NCBI GenBank assembly: GCA_037892935.1
Contig: JAYXKI010000002.1
Location: 1-64,000, forward strand
DNA from: Phlebopus portentosus
Taxonomy: Eukaryota > Basidiomycota > Agaricomycetes > Boletales > Boletinellaceae
Length of the DNA: 64,000 nucleotides
Reading direction: 5' to 3'
The notes under the pieces are model-generated. The model saw nothing but the letters and a program-made list of their open reading frames with translations, did not search any database and was not told where the DNA came from. Made by a program: the position numbers and the translations under genes. This document shows, in pieces, positions 12,741 to 22,729 of this stretch (the first letter of the stretch is position 1; every line of letters begins with the position of its first letter).

Positions 12741-13076
12741 CTTTGTGAAGTTCTTTTCTTCGCCTCTGTAGCCTCTGTAACAGTCTTCCAAATATGAAGT
12801 TGGTCAAGACATAGGATCACGCAGACAAGGCCTTCGTTGCTGTAGCGACACTAGTGTCAATTCAACTTTTGAGTGGGGGGATGTTTATAAAATAAGCTAC
12901 ACAAACATGTCGTCACTACAACGACACTGGTATAGTGAGTGGGGGTTCATGAAACGAGAGTGCAATAGAGCGTGGCTTCTTGAGAAGGGAGTAAGACGGA
13001 GAAATGTTCGAGGCCCAAACACGTTGTCGTGAGTGGAACGACATTGGTCTTGTTCAAAGAGAAAGCAGATCTGGCC

Positions 13077-13603
13077 TTAATACCTTGCGCGCGGTTGGTA
13101 ACGCTGATCGTCTTCATCCTCATCCTCTTCCTCCTCGTACCTGGTCCTTTTCACGAGAGCATTGCTGTTCACGTTACCAAGTACCGTTCCCTTCCTAGGG
13201 AAGTACACCTCGTTTGTGTAATCCATACGCGACTTGTACTGTGGATTGAAAACAAGAACAATTGCCGGACCATTGATTCTTGAAGCAGGATAAACGCCTT
13301 GCCGTGTGGTCTGTCGCGTATCGAACGGTCGTTCCTTCTGCGCTAGAGGAAGCCATGTGAACTTCTGGTCGATGACTTTCAGAATTTGATTTCGGAACGC
13401 GAGGAAGTCGTTCTGGTTCCTGGTAGTCTCTTTGATAGCATGGTACCATTGGAGATACCGAAGACCTCCCCATCCTTGAGCGACATAGGGTTTGGTCCCA
13501 ACTGAGTAAACACGTAAAATAATTTGTTTGTGAAGAAAAGAATAATAGGGGGGTGGTGCGTCGTCGGGGTGACATCATGACACTCTGAGACTAGCACTCC
13601 CAT
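13077..13603 (-). CDS. Small protein of unknown family, acidic tail
   Basis: I do not recognise this protein. The final exon (13501-13077) is a strong open frame that includes KPYVAQGWGGLRYLQWYHAI, FTWLPLAQKERPFDTRQTTR, GPAIVLVFNPQYKSRMDYTN and a C-terminal tail EEEEDEDEDDQ. A pyrimidine-rich 3' splice site at 13502-13504 joins it to an exon ending at 13582. The first usable ATG is at 13603, giving 148 residues. The exon continues open to 13636, so the true start may be further upstream. A TATA-like TTTTTATAGG (minus) lies near 13780, next to a dyad at 13742. The gene sits inside the palindrome array, between the helicase and exonuclease genes, which suggests it belongs to the same unit. Codon-like conservation was not tested. 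Confidence 0.5.
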
Positions 13604-13892
13604 TGATCGAGACACCCAACGTTCACGGAATCTTTCCTGTGAAGAGAAACGCAGTTGAGAAAAGGATGTTACATACTTGATACGACACTGATCCGGGAGA
13701 GAAATGACTCGACAAGAGCCAGAATGGAAAGATGACAAGTGTCGTTGAGCTAGCGACACTTCCTTTAGGCGCCTATAAAAATTGTAGCGTCAATGTGAAG
13801 AGAAGCCTCAGTCTAGAGAAAGACCCCACTGGTCTTCTAGTGACTTGAGACCATTTAGATCCGGGTGAGTAAATGACTCAACTTCGCGTGAA

Positions 13893-14700
13893 GAGCGGAA
13901 ATTAATCATAGAACTGCGCAATGTCGACCGATCAACGACACTGGATAAAAAAGGTCTTATAGACGCTCACTCGACTGCGCATGTCGTTAAATTGACGACA
14001 TTCATTTAGTTCCAGTCCATTTAGACGCCCATAAAAGAATTTCTCACCTTCTCATCGGTGACTCGACGACGACAACTGATCGCATCAAGAACTGAATGAG
14101 CGTCTACGCGCGTCGATGCGTTCACGACACTCCGATCAAGTGAAAGTTATTCCCCAAGAGGAGATCGAAAATTAGTCATAGAACTGCGCAGTGTCGTTCG
14201 ATCAACGACACTAGATAAAAATAGTCTTATAGACGCTCGCTTGCTTAGTTTTCTCAATTGATGTCCGTGATTCCTTGTACTTCTTTGATTTCGGACTGCG
14301 CATGTCGTCGAATTGACGACATTCGTTTGGTTCCAGACCACGTAGACGCCCGTGAAAAATTTCTCATCATCCATTGGTGACTCGATGACGACAACTGATC
14401 CGGGTTAGAAGTGAATCTGTAAAAAGTTGATGTGAAGAGCGAGCGTCCACTGGTGTCGTTGGATTCACGACACTCCTATCCTACATAAAATTTTCAAAAA
14501 AGAATGCCGCTGGATAAGAACTTCATAAACGCCGAGCCCTTGCTTGGTTTTCTCAATTGATGTCCGTGATTCCTAGTACTTTTATGATGTCGGAGAATGG
14601 ACGACATTAATTAGAAGCTCTTTAAGCGCTCCTCCCGATCTTTTTCATTTTTGCTGTGAAGAGAACCGCAGGAGAAGAATACGGCGTCGCTGATACAACG
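13893..14700. repeat. Direct repeat of about 190-240 bp, two copies plus a partial third
   Basis: Copy 1 (about 13893-14080) and copy 2 (about 14163-14400) share TCATAGAACTGCGCA, the dyads, TCTTATAGACGCTC, TTGGTTCCAG-like and GACGACAACTGATC segments. Copy 2 has an extra block with TTCTCAATTGATGTCCGTGA that recurs in a third partial copy at about 14518-14600. Each full copy contains two dyads. No gene was seen here. Confidence 0.7.
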
Positions 14701-14894
14701 ACATGAGTCGACTAACATATCCGAGTACAAAAGATAGATTCTCAGTGTATGTTTTTTCCATCATAATCTCAATCTCAATACCATGTGCTTTTTGTTTGGG
14801 AGCGCAAGTATCAGCTTTTTTCTTTATCAGACATTTCTTAGTTGATGTTTAGATTCGATTTCGCCGAAGATACACCGTGCGTGCTGCAGACGTC

Positions 14895-15784
14895 ATGTAC
14901 ATCACGACGCTGGAAGACGTCGAGCCAGCCGTATTCCGGCTTGTCTCGTCTTCCCCGGGATACATTGGGTTTGACCTGGAAAAAGGTGGCCCTTCCCGTT
15001 CTGTTGCAACTCTCCAGATTGCAACGTCCGACGTCGTCCTCGTCATTCAGACGGCAATGTTCTCTGGTAATTCCATTCGATCAAACTCTTAAACTCGAAC
15101 ACTGATTACTTTTTTGTGATCTATTTCACTTTTAGAGAGCCTGCCTCCCAAAACCCTCCCGAGTTGCCTCGTTGACCTTCTCAACAATCCCGAGATCGAG
15201 AAGGTTGGAGTCGGGATAAGAAGTATTTTTTATTTTTATTTATTTTTTTGGACTCGGACATTCTTGCTAACTGACTGTAACTAATAGGTGATGCAATGTG
15301 CTTGAAGAGGGACTTCGATGTCGACGTCATGGCCTGCATCGAACTGTCATATGTCGCGAAGTGCGTAGAGGCTGCATGGCCTTCAAGAAAAGTCCTTTTT
15401 CGTCGACGGCTGCAAACTCCGAGGTGGTGGTTCTCACCACCAAAAATCCGACCTTTTGCGCACGAGATCGCCCTAGCTGAACTTACCAAACATTTTTTGG
15501 AGGTTAAGCTGGACAAAACAAGGGGCGCGAAAGATTGGACAAGGGAGTTGACTGAGAGTGAACTCGATTGTAAGTATTTTAAATTGCTTCTGGATTGTGA
15601 GATTTTGTAATTGTTATGCATTTCTCATTTTACAGATGCTGCTTGCGACGCAGACGCTGGTTACGTCCTTTACAGCCATCTGCGGCGAAAACCTCGTTTC
15701 ACAGGTCTGCCACAGAGCAAATATAGATTTGACATTGTGGGAGGTAAGGCAATGTTGAACGGTCAGAAATGGAAACCGCGTTGA
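14895..15784 (+). CDS. WRN-type DEDDy 3'-5' exonuclease, 229 aa
   Basis: This is a DnaQ-fold 3'-5' exonuclease of the RNase D/WRN type, predicted to remove 3' nucleotides from DNA or RNA with two metal ions. The exons 14895-15066, 15136-15222, 15288-15569 and 15636-15784 total 690 nt with matching phases. Exo I is YIGFDLEKGG (Asp, Glu). Exo II is in KVGVGI...DAMCLKRDFDV. Exo III is DYAACDADAGYVLYSHL, giving the DEDDy Tyr-x3-Asp. All catalytic residues are visible. The protein is the bare domain, with no helicase, HRDC or zinc finger. ATG 14895 was chosen as the first in-frame ATG; an extra upstream exon is possible. It lies between dyad clusters and about 3 kb from the SNF2 gene, so nuclease and ATPase may act together. 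Confidence 0.88.
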
Positions 15785-16000
15785 ATGTCTAGATAAAAAT
15801 ATGAAATAAAAGTTGAGCTCAGATTTCAGGTTTTAATCAGCCACTTGATCAACGATCCTTGAATTTCATCATTGCCCACTTGACAGAACTTTTTTGTTAA
15901 TTCAGCAAGACAAGTGTAGAATTATATGATGTAAAGACATTGTGTAGTCAGAAAAATTGAAGTGACTTGACGGACAAGATTCACTCTAAAGAGCCATTGG
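15785..16000. other. Non-coding sequence after the exonuclease
   Basis: Short stretch between the exonuclease stop codon and the third dyad cluster. No open frame or repeat was recognised. Confidence 0.5.
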
Positions 16001-16501
16001 TGTCGTTGAACTCACGACGAAGGGAGAACAGGGTTCTTACAATTTATGTCAATCATACAATTAGTTCAGGTGCTGCTTAGAACTGTCGCACATTTAGCTT
16101 TTCTGCTTGTGTCGTTGGACTGACGACACCTCGCACAAGGTCGTTTGAAACACTTAAATAGCTAGAGCTTACATCAAGTCATTGTTAACGACTTGAACAG
16201 AGTTCTTGTTCTGATGACAAGGATTCACACCCGTAAGCGACCAAATCTTCTTACCTCAGTTTAACGGTTGTAAAACTATGATGGTATTTATTGACGGAGT
16301 TGTTCAATCCACAAGTGTCTGAATTCATAACCAAAGAGCACTCGTGTCGTGGACTCTACGACACTGAGTGCACAGGCCTTGTCGTTCAGGCTATGACGTG
16401 GAGAGGATGACACATGTCGTTTATTCCACACATTGTTTGTGCAGGCCAGTTCGGAGAGTCCGCGGCCTGTCTAAAGAACTTCTTGTCGCAGACAGTTCGA
16501 A

Positions 16502-16530
16502 GCCTAACCCTAAGCCTAACCCTAAGCCTA
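16502..16530. repeat. Interstitial telomere repeat, same orientation as the terminus
   Basis: Two copies of CCTAACCCTAAG plus CCTA, the same 12-nt unit as at base 1 and on the same strand. It directly follows the palindrome region (AGACAGTTCGAAG) and directly precedes AT-rich subtelomeric sequence resembling 102-1059. The orientation fits a buried former chromosome end rather than a head-to-head fusion. Confidence 0.9.
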
Positions 16531-17289
16531 TGTAATCGTGTTATATAATATGATTATGTAATCTTTTATAAATTGTTTTGTCATCTTACTTCCTGATTTA
16601 GTAATTATTCTATATTGTTTAAATATTTACATATACTTTCTTTTCTTTTCTAGGGTTACACTTTCTTTAACAATATTAAATATATTTTAAGTTATATTTT
16701 ACTCTATTTTATATATCTTTAATTTTTATCTTATCTAAATTTTACTCCTTTAAGTATCACTCTAGTTCTTATATCATATAATATAAATGTAATTAAATTT
16801 AAAACAGCTTATATTTTATACACTATATGCAAATATGTATTTCTTAATTTTCTACTTAATTAAGCTATTATATAAAGTCAGACAGCCACCATTATACTCA
16901 TGGAATTATTCTGCACAAAAAAAGTATATAAACTATCACATGTCACACTTAGTCACATCACAAATTGTAAGTCACTCTATCACCTTAGCTGTTTGTCACA
17001 CCCGATAAAACTGATATGGGAAAAATAGAATGTGTAGTCAGAATCTCTCAAGTCAGATAATTGTAAAGGCTCCTCTATTCATTGCAATTGCACATCTCTC
17101 TGTGCGACATCTCTCTGTGCCAGATCCTTCTGATGTCATTAACAGATTGGTCCACAGATATTTCTATGATATGCAAGTACTCCCGCAATACTTTGCACAT
17201 CATCTATGAACTCGTGAGCTGTGGGTAAGACGGCATTGTGCATATTTGGAATTCTGAAATGTGCGCAGTCAGCGGCCAATGTTCCTTCC
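16531..17289. other. Second copy of the AT-rich subtelomeric sequence
   Basis: AT-rich and without a gene. It begins TATGTAATC...TTATATAATATGATTATGTAATC, like the start of the terminal copy, and shares the TTATCTTATCTAAATTTTAC block near 16725. Beyond about 17.1 kb the CSE1 pseudogene begins. Confidence 0.65.
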
Positions 17290-19882
17290 CGACCCAAGCA
17301 AAAGCCGCTATCTTTGAGCTCACCGAAGCAGCTTAGACTCAACGGTATCCGAAGCTCAAATTCAGTCGAGGCTTTTCGTTCGCACCCTGTGGAATCTCCT
17401 CAGTGGAAGTCAGCGGTCTGAGGTCACCTATGATGGCCTCGTAAGCCAGTCACTCCGTCTTAGCACGGCTATCTGCTCTGGCAATTATCAAGAGCGGAGA
17501 GAACCGTCGGTGGCCTCATTGAAGGCGTCGTTGTACCCAGTATGCTGCTGAAAATTCATGGAGAGTAGAGCGGTTTGAAGACGACCCTCTCGAATGTGTA
17601 CGTCTCGATGTCTCATTTGTTAGTGCAAGTTTGGCCGCGACTGCTGGCAGTTTGACTACAGACACGGCGCCAAGCCACTGCAGATGTTCTGCGTGCCCTT
17701 GTTGCAACCAGATATGAGGCAGTCATGACAGAGAGAAATTATGATCGGATGAGGCTTACAGGAGCACGCGTCTGATCCACGAGGTGAAGATAGCTGGAAG
17801 CAGAAAGATCGGAGTGTATATCTTCTCACTGCTGTCGCGACGCTTGGAGTTACCACTCAGGTAAGATGCTCTGTTCTGTCGACCTGCCTCCTACAGTCTT
17901 GAATCATCTCGCAGCAAGGAGTGACGAGCACAAACTCTCTGGTGGTTGTCGTCGTAGACTTTTTTTCGCAAAACGTATTCGAGGACCTACAAACTGATTC
18001 CGATGCTGTGCATCCGATCCTTCAAGTCGATTCGACTCGCTTCTTATACTCTTTCCGAAAACAGGCAGGCATATTATACTCCTCTTGATCTTTGAAGAGT
18101 CTCTCTGATGGCACCATTATAGCTCACAAAGGAACTGCTTGTTTCTGTTCTTCCGCTCCTCCTGCGCCATCTCGGTTCTTCCAATTACGTCACTTATACA
18201 TACGCCGCGACAACTATCGAATGGATCCTCGTCATCAAGCGCAACTCCCCAAGTACTGTAAGACACGTTGCTCGCCGACGCCGCATCTCGACTCGGCGTC
18301 ATTCTGGGCTCATTCAAGAAGACATTCGCGAGGTTGCACCTCAAATTCTAAATGCTATACTTTCTAGAGTCGAGTCAGATTGGTCGCTGGAGAAGATTGC
18401 GGAAAATGACTACTTGATGAAATGTGCGTGTGCGACTTTTGTCCTCCGGCTCTATCTGAATTACTCCGTGTAGGTATCATGCGTGCCATACTCACTGCTC
18501 GTACGACGCTCGTCGCACTTATCAAAATCTTCTGCAATGTTTGATTGGCATTCTTGGAGCAATCACGAAGAGTCCGAGCAATCGAAATTTTGAAATATCT
18601 GCTCGAATAACCTTCGTAGGCACGGAGATTCCGCGAAAATCGTACTAGACCTGTGTGTAGGTTTATCGTCGCAACGTCTCCAGGGTCGCTTTTGACCTTC
18701 GAGAAAATTCTTTTCGGACTGTTCACAATTATGTTACACTTACAACAGGATATCGATCGTTAGCCATCAGCACCCCTGCGTATTTCCTGACCACATACTG
18801 ACTGCTCGGTTGAATTCACTCTTCATGTGCTCCGAATTATCTTGCAGATGCTGGAACTACATCGCGGAGGAATTCCTGCCGATCACCGGTCGCTTTTGCC
18901 ATTCCTTCTGCAACCGTCAAGCTGGGCGCAGAAAGGAAGTATTCCTGGACTCGTTCGACTCTTAAAAGCTTTCTTGCGTACAGAAGCCACAGAACTAGCA
19001 AGCACGGGACAATTCACAAGCATTCTAGCCGTTGTGCAGCAGAAACTAATCCCGTCGAGAATCAATAATACCTGGGGCTTTGAGCTGCTTCAAGCGATAG
19101 TCGACATACTCCTCCGCCAGCACTTGACCGGTACATGAAGAAAATCGTAACCATGCTTCTGACTCGGCTGCAAACTGCTCGTATGGACAACTACGTATAT
19201 CAGTTGATCTATTTCTTCTTGATTACGATGACTATAGACGTGGAAGGACTGACGCCGGATTTCCTTATCCGTGCAATAGAAGCGTGCAGCCTCAGTAAGT
19301 GTTGTACGGCAATAGCTGCCTCGTTTCTTTCTGACCTGACCACTTCAGGTTATGGTCGCAATTGCTGGGGAACGACATCGTGCCGCAGGTGCACAGGATT
19401 CTTCCCAAAGACAGAAAAGTCGTCATCATTGGCATGTCGAAAATGCTAATAAGCAGCCCCATTACGCTCTCTGAACCAGCTGTTACGCATTGGTGAATTT
19501 TTTCGTCAATCTGTTAATAAAAATCCTCAGGCCGACTGCATTTGCTGAACTCGCAAAGCTCTTCAGTGAATCCAAGCATCTACAAAGCGCACAGACGACT
19601 GCGGCGGAAGATCCCGATGAGGTTCTCCGAACGATTGACTTCGAGGAGCAAGGTGCAGGATACCAAGCCGCTTACTCGAAACTTGCTGCAAGCGAGGGTC
19701 TCCCCGCAGACCCGGTTAGCGAAGTAAGCAATTCTAGGGCATTTGTAGGAGAATCGCTCGTGTCGACCGTGAACAGAGAGCCACGCATCCGTTCGCTTGT
19801 CCAAGCGCAAGTCGTGGTGCGGGGGACACAGCAGTCGATGCTTTCGTTACAGAATCTCTCCGCGTCAGGTTATAGGATCTGA
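17290..19882 (+). pseudogene. CSE1: CSE1/exportin-2 pseudogene, longest copy
   Basis: Plus-strand exportin-2 sequence from about residue 280 to the C-terminus. It shows AKAAIFELTEA, LVSQSLRLSTAICSGN, VERFEDDPLECVRLDVSF, VDFFSQNVFEDLQTDSDAV, SLEKIAENDYLMKC, SIPGLVRLLKAFLRTEAT, WGFELLQAIVDILL, RLQTARMDNYVYQLIYFFLI, KDRKVVIIGMSKMLISSPIT and the family's C-terminal IDFEEQGAGYQAAYSKLAAS. The 5' quarter is missing. Frame is lost at about 17.5, 17.68 and 19.13 kb (before YMKKIV). At 19.29 kb a 1-nt loss at a donor site breaks the splice phase. The last third is well preserved, which suggests recent decay. A working CSE1, which is essential in yeast, must exist elsewhere in the genome. Confidence 0.85.
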
Positions 19883-20441
19883 AACAGTTTGTACCGATCC
19901 ACTTGTTATGTCTTGTCACATGTCGACTTAGATTAGCATTCTGACCTTGAATATCCCTTTGAGATGTGCATAACGGTGAGAGAAGACAATTCAATTTGAC
20001 TTTTCTTTCTCTACTTGGTCGACTCTACACACAGATTATGCAACACATGTCCAGATCTTCCGGACAAAAGATGCGTTGCAGTGGCACAAAATTGATTCGA
20101 AGCACATATACAAAGTACAGGGAAAGGAAGAAAGACAAGCCATTGCACGTTTTTCTCCTTTGAACTGAAGAATGTTATCTCAGAAGGCTCTGATAGAGCC
20201 TTGTCAGATAACCATAGGACGAAGTCAAGTATGAACTCTCGCCGCTTCCGTCTTCTGAGCCTCGCGTCCTAAGCGTATCTCCTTGTCTCCGTTGCGCGTT
20301 TGGATAGGAATGTTTTCAACATCAACGCTGATAGACCATCATAATCCGTCTTAGGTGAATGACGGCACACCAACATTCCGCAATCCGAGCATGCCGACAC
20401 CCGCTCTTCTAATTCGCGTGCTTCCTTCTCGCCTTAACCCT
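19883..20441. other. Intergenic; truncation breakpoint zone
   Basis: No gene was recognised. The CSE1 pseudogene ends on one side and the HIR1 remnant, which lacks its normal C-terminal half, ends on the other. A rearrangement breakpoint probably lies here. Confidence 0.45.
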
Positions 20442-22100
20442 TCACACGATCTCCACCGAGGTCGAAGGAGGCTGTAATTGTGTTGCTCCTACTGCACCGT
20501 CCACGTGTGTCGAGAACGTTAATAGGGACGGCCATGGACGACCCGGAATCCGAGGAGGAGGAAAGAAGGGAGGAAAGAAGCTCGTCGACGGCGCGCTCGT
20601 TTTAATATTAGCGGGCAGAGGTAGTTGTATGGAAATAGAAGTTAATGCTGAAGAGATGTCCGTTGTCGACTCCAAATGGACACTTGCCGCAGTTCCAAGT
20701 GAACGTACAACGGTAGGCTGCACGCGTCGTTGCCCGCGATCACGACCACGAATTTTGGGCGCGCCGGGCGACGAGCTGGGCGATTTGTTCACCTGATCGC
20801 GAGGATCCCGCACGACTGGATCCATGTTGCTGTTGCGCAGATGGAGGCGTTAAGGGAGGCACGGCTCGTCCCATTGCATGTCCGTTTACCAGCGACAGAC
20901 AGCGTCGGCTGAGCGGCAGAATGCAAGTAGCTATTTGGAGTAGGGAGGGAATAGGGAGAAGCCAAATTTGCTGAGATACTGGCGCTGAGCCTCAAGTTCT
21001 TCCTGGTCAAATGCAAGCGCACCGAAGGTGCTATCGCTTGATATTGCATACAATACCAGACCGTCTGCAGACCAGCTAAGGCCCATAATCTGTCTTCAAA
21101 GACCTCCCTTGCAATGGTGATCGGTCGCGCGTCCATGTATTGCGACAGATGACGGCCGCGGTGAATTCGTATCCATTGTTGTTTGTTGCGTTCGACGCTA
21201 TTATGTGCGCACCATCGGGGGACCGCTGAAGCGAATCCTATGAGCAGACAATTGAGAATATGACGAATGCAGACGCACCTCAGCCGACGGAAGAACGTAC
21301 TGCCCGGCGAGTGCTCAAAAAGTTTTGTGACTGTCGCCTCCAGGCCCCAGTCAGTAGTACTCCATATGCACACAGCGCGGTCGTCAGACTGAGTAGAGAG
21401 GTCCCAGACCCTCTTTATGCATGTCGAGTTTGGTGGGCCGTTACAGAGTGTAACCGCACCAGATCATGACCTGGGAATCAAGACCAGTCGAGGCAAGGAA
21501 ACGGTCCTCTGGAGCCCAAGCGAGATCTGTTACATCTAATAAATCGATAAATGCAATGGAACATGATTGCAATTCATACCGCTTTCATGACCTGGGAGAC
21601 GGTTGAAAGGCTTGCCTCCCGCAACGTTGACTTCGTCCGAGCCCAAAAACTTTCCAGAGTCTGTTCTGGCGGAGCTCGTGAGCACGGAATTCCTTCTGGT
21701 GTGAAAAGGCAAGGAAAAAAGCCCTACGTACGGTTTGAGATTCCAGATCATGATAATCTCGTCGTCGCTTTGCAAGCCAGCGACCTGAGTGTGCCCAACG
21801 GACAGTAAGGACGGGGCCAGTGTGCATGATGAGCGTGCAGAGCGACTTGGCGGTCTGTTAGCTGCGTCGTCTGCATCGTTGAGCAATAGGTTTCGTGCTC
21901 CATACGCGGATTTTCGCATCGAGTCCGCCTGTAGCCATGCGGGAGCCGTCTGGGTGGACGTGGACTGAGAATGTCGAGAGCCTATTTGCGTTCTCGCTGC
22001 ATGTCCCGTCTGCACAAAATATTAGAACATACACACTGGTTGCTTGCGTATATGAGCACGAGCCTTGGTGCATCACCCAAGATGGCTTTGTGAACTTCAT
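20442..22100 (-). pseudogene. HIR1: HIR1/HIRA histone chaperone, broken and 3'-truncated
   Basis: HIR1 is the WD40 subunit of the HIR complex that deposits H3-H4 outside replication. The start MKFTKPSWVMHQ is at 22100, followed by FSVHVHPDGSRMATGGLDAK, IRVWSTKPI, MHTGPVLTVRWAHSGRWLA, DDEIIMIWNLKPY, SDEVNVAGGKPFNRLPGHES, STGLDSQVMIW, SDDRAVCIWSTTDWGLEATV and SPGSTFFRRL. Frameshifts occur after STKPI, before MHTGP and after GRWLA. An internal deletion at about 21.4 kb removes part of a WD repeat. The C-terminal Hira domain is absent. Clustered assembly errors could mimic the single-base shifts, but not the deletion and truncation. I therefore call it a pseudogene. Confidence 0.75.
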
Positions 22101-22162
22101 CTTATCGCACCTGCTTGAGAGCAATGGCGACAACAACAACAACAACAAAAAAAAAAAAAGCA

Positions 22163-22560
22163 AGTCAGAAAGTGAGGAAAATACGTCGAAGGTGCGAACG
22201 GCAGATGGGACACTTCGCTTCTTGTCCAGAGCCCGAGAAGTGCATCTGCTCATCGCATAATTAGCCGATAATGTATGGAAATATTAATAAAAAATACGCA
22301 CGGAGTACAGAAAACATGGCCGCACTTGATACTGCTCACTGCTCAGTTCAAATATCCGGTCTACGTCCTGGTCAAGGCATACTGGGCATGTGTAACTGCT
22401 GCCCTCTCGCTTAGGCACTGGTGGGTCGACTGTCAGGATTTTGTTCGCTGGTGAGAGTGTCGGAGGAAGAGGATTGCTAATAACGCTCGGGACGCGAATG
22501 TAGACGTTTGTTGCCGAGAGACCGAGCCATGGGACGAACTCGATGATCTGATGGCGACTA
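22163..22560 (-). pseudogene. RING-finger coding segment (gene end, possibly broken)
   Basis: The minus strand shows SSYTCPVCLDQDVDRIFELS, then in another frame CGHVFCTPC, and after a short intron GQEAKCPICRSHLRRIFLTF and a stop. Together these are the C3HC4 zinc ligands of a RING-type E3 ubiquitin ligase domain. The switch of frame between the second and third ligand pairs needs either a 40-nt intron or a frameshift. Upstream IIEFVPWLGLSATNVYI is open. The stop lies about 60 bases before the HIR1 start on the same strand. Confidence 0.5.
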
Positions 22561-22729
22561 ACAAAGACTGGGAATCCGTGTCCGTGTCAATATTAATGGT
22601 TTGTTTGGGTTGCTCGGACGGCGGCTTTTCGTAGACGTGGCACATGGAATTCTGCTAACGATTGAAGGGCTGGCAATGACAAAGCAAGAGAACGCAAAGT
22701 CTACACACCTGCATCGAGGGATCATGAAG

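Larger units (their letters stand above)
12189..16398. repeat. Array of 20 inverted repeats TGTCGT-N7-ACGACA
   Basis: Twenty dyads have 6-bp arms and an invariant 7-base spacer. Left-arm starts are 12189, 12367, 12508, 12574, 12651, 12908, 13025, 13742, 13922, 13982, 14111, 14192, 14303, 14454, 14588, 14685, 16001, 16110, 16345 and 16380. Most arms are perfect; some carry one or two mismatches. At 12507 the symmetry extends to CAGTGTCGT / ACGACACTG. The spacers differ in sequence while arms and spacing are kept, as expected for a dimer binding site or a hairpin with a 7-nt loop. No such dyads were seen in the helicase gene or beyond 16.5 kb. Half-sites occur near 12724, 13672 and 16428. Confidence 0.85.

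Noticed and set aside
12451..12820. Minus-strand open frames in the tandem units
   Set aside because: They only translate the 70-bp repeats, and composition and repetition explain them.
13595..13759. Start of the small unknown gene at 13759
   Set aside because: That position is a GTG, and no ATG is in frame there; the first usable ATG is at 13603.
12189..16398. CRISPR-like array
   Set aside because: Repeat arms are short and palindromic, spacing between copies is irregular (about 35 to more than 1000 bases), and the organism is a eukaryote.
16502..16530. Head-to-head telomere fusion
   Set aside because: The internal tract has the same orientation as the terminal one and is not inverted.
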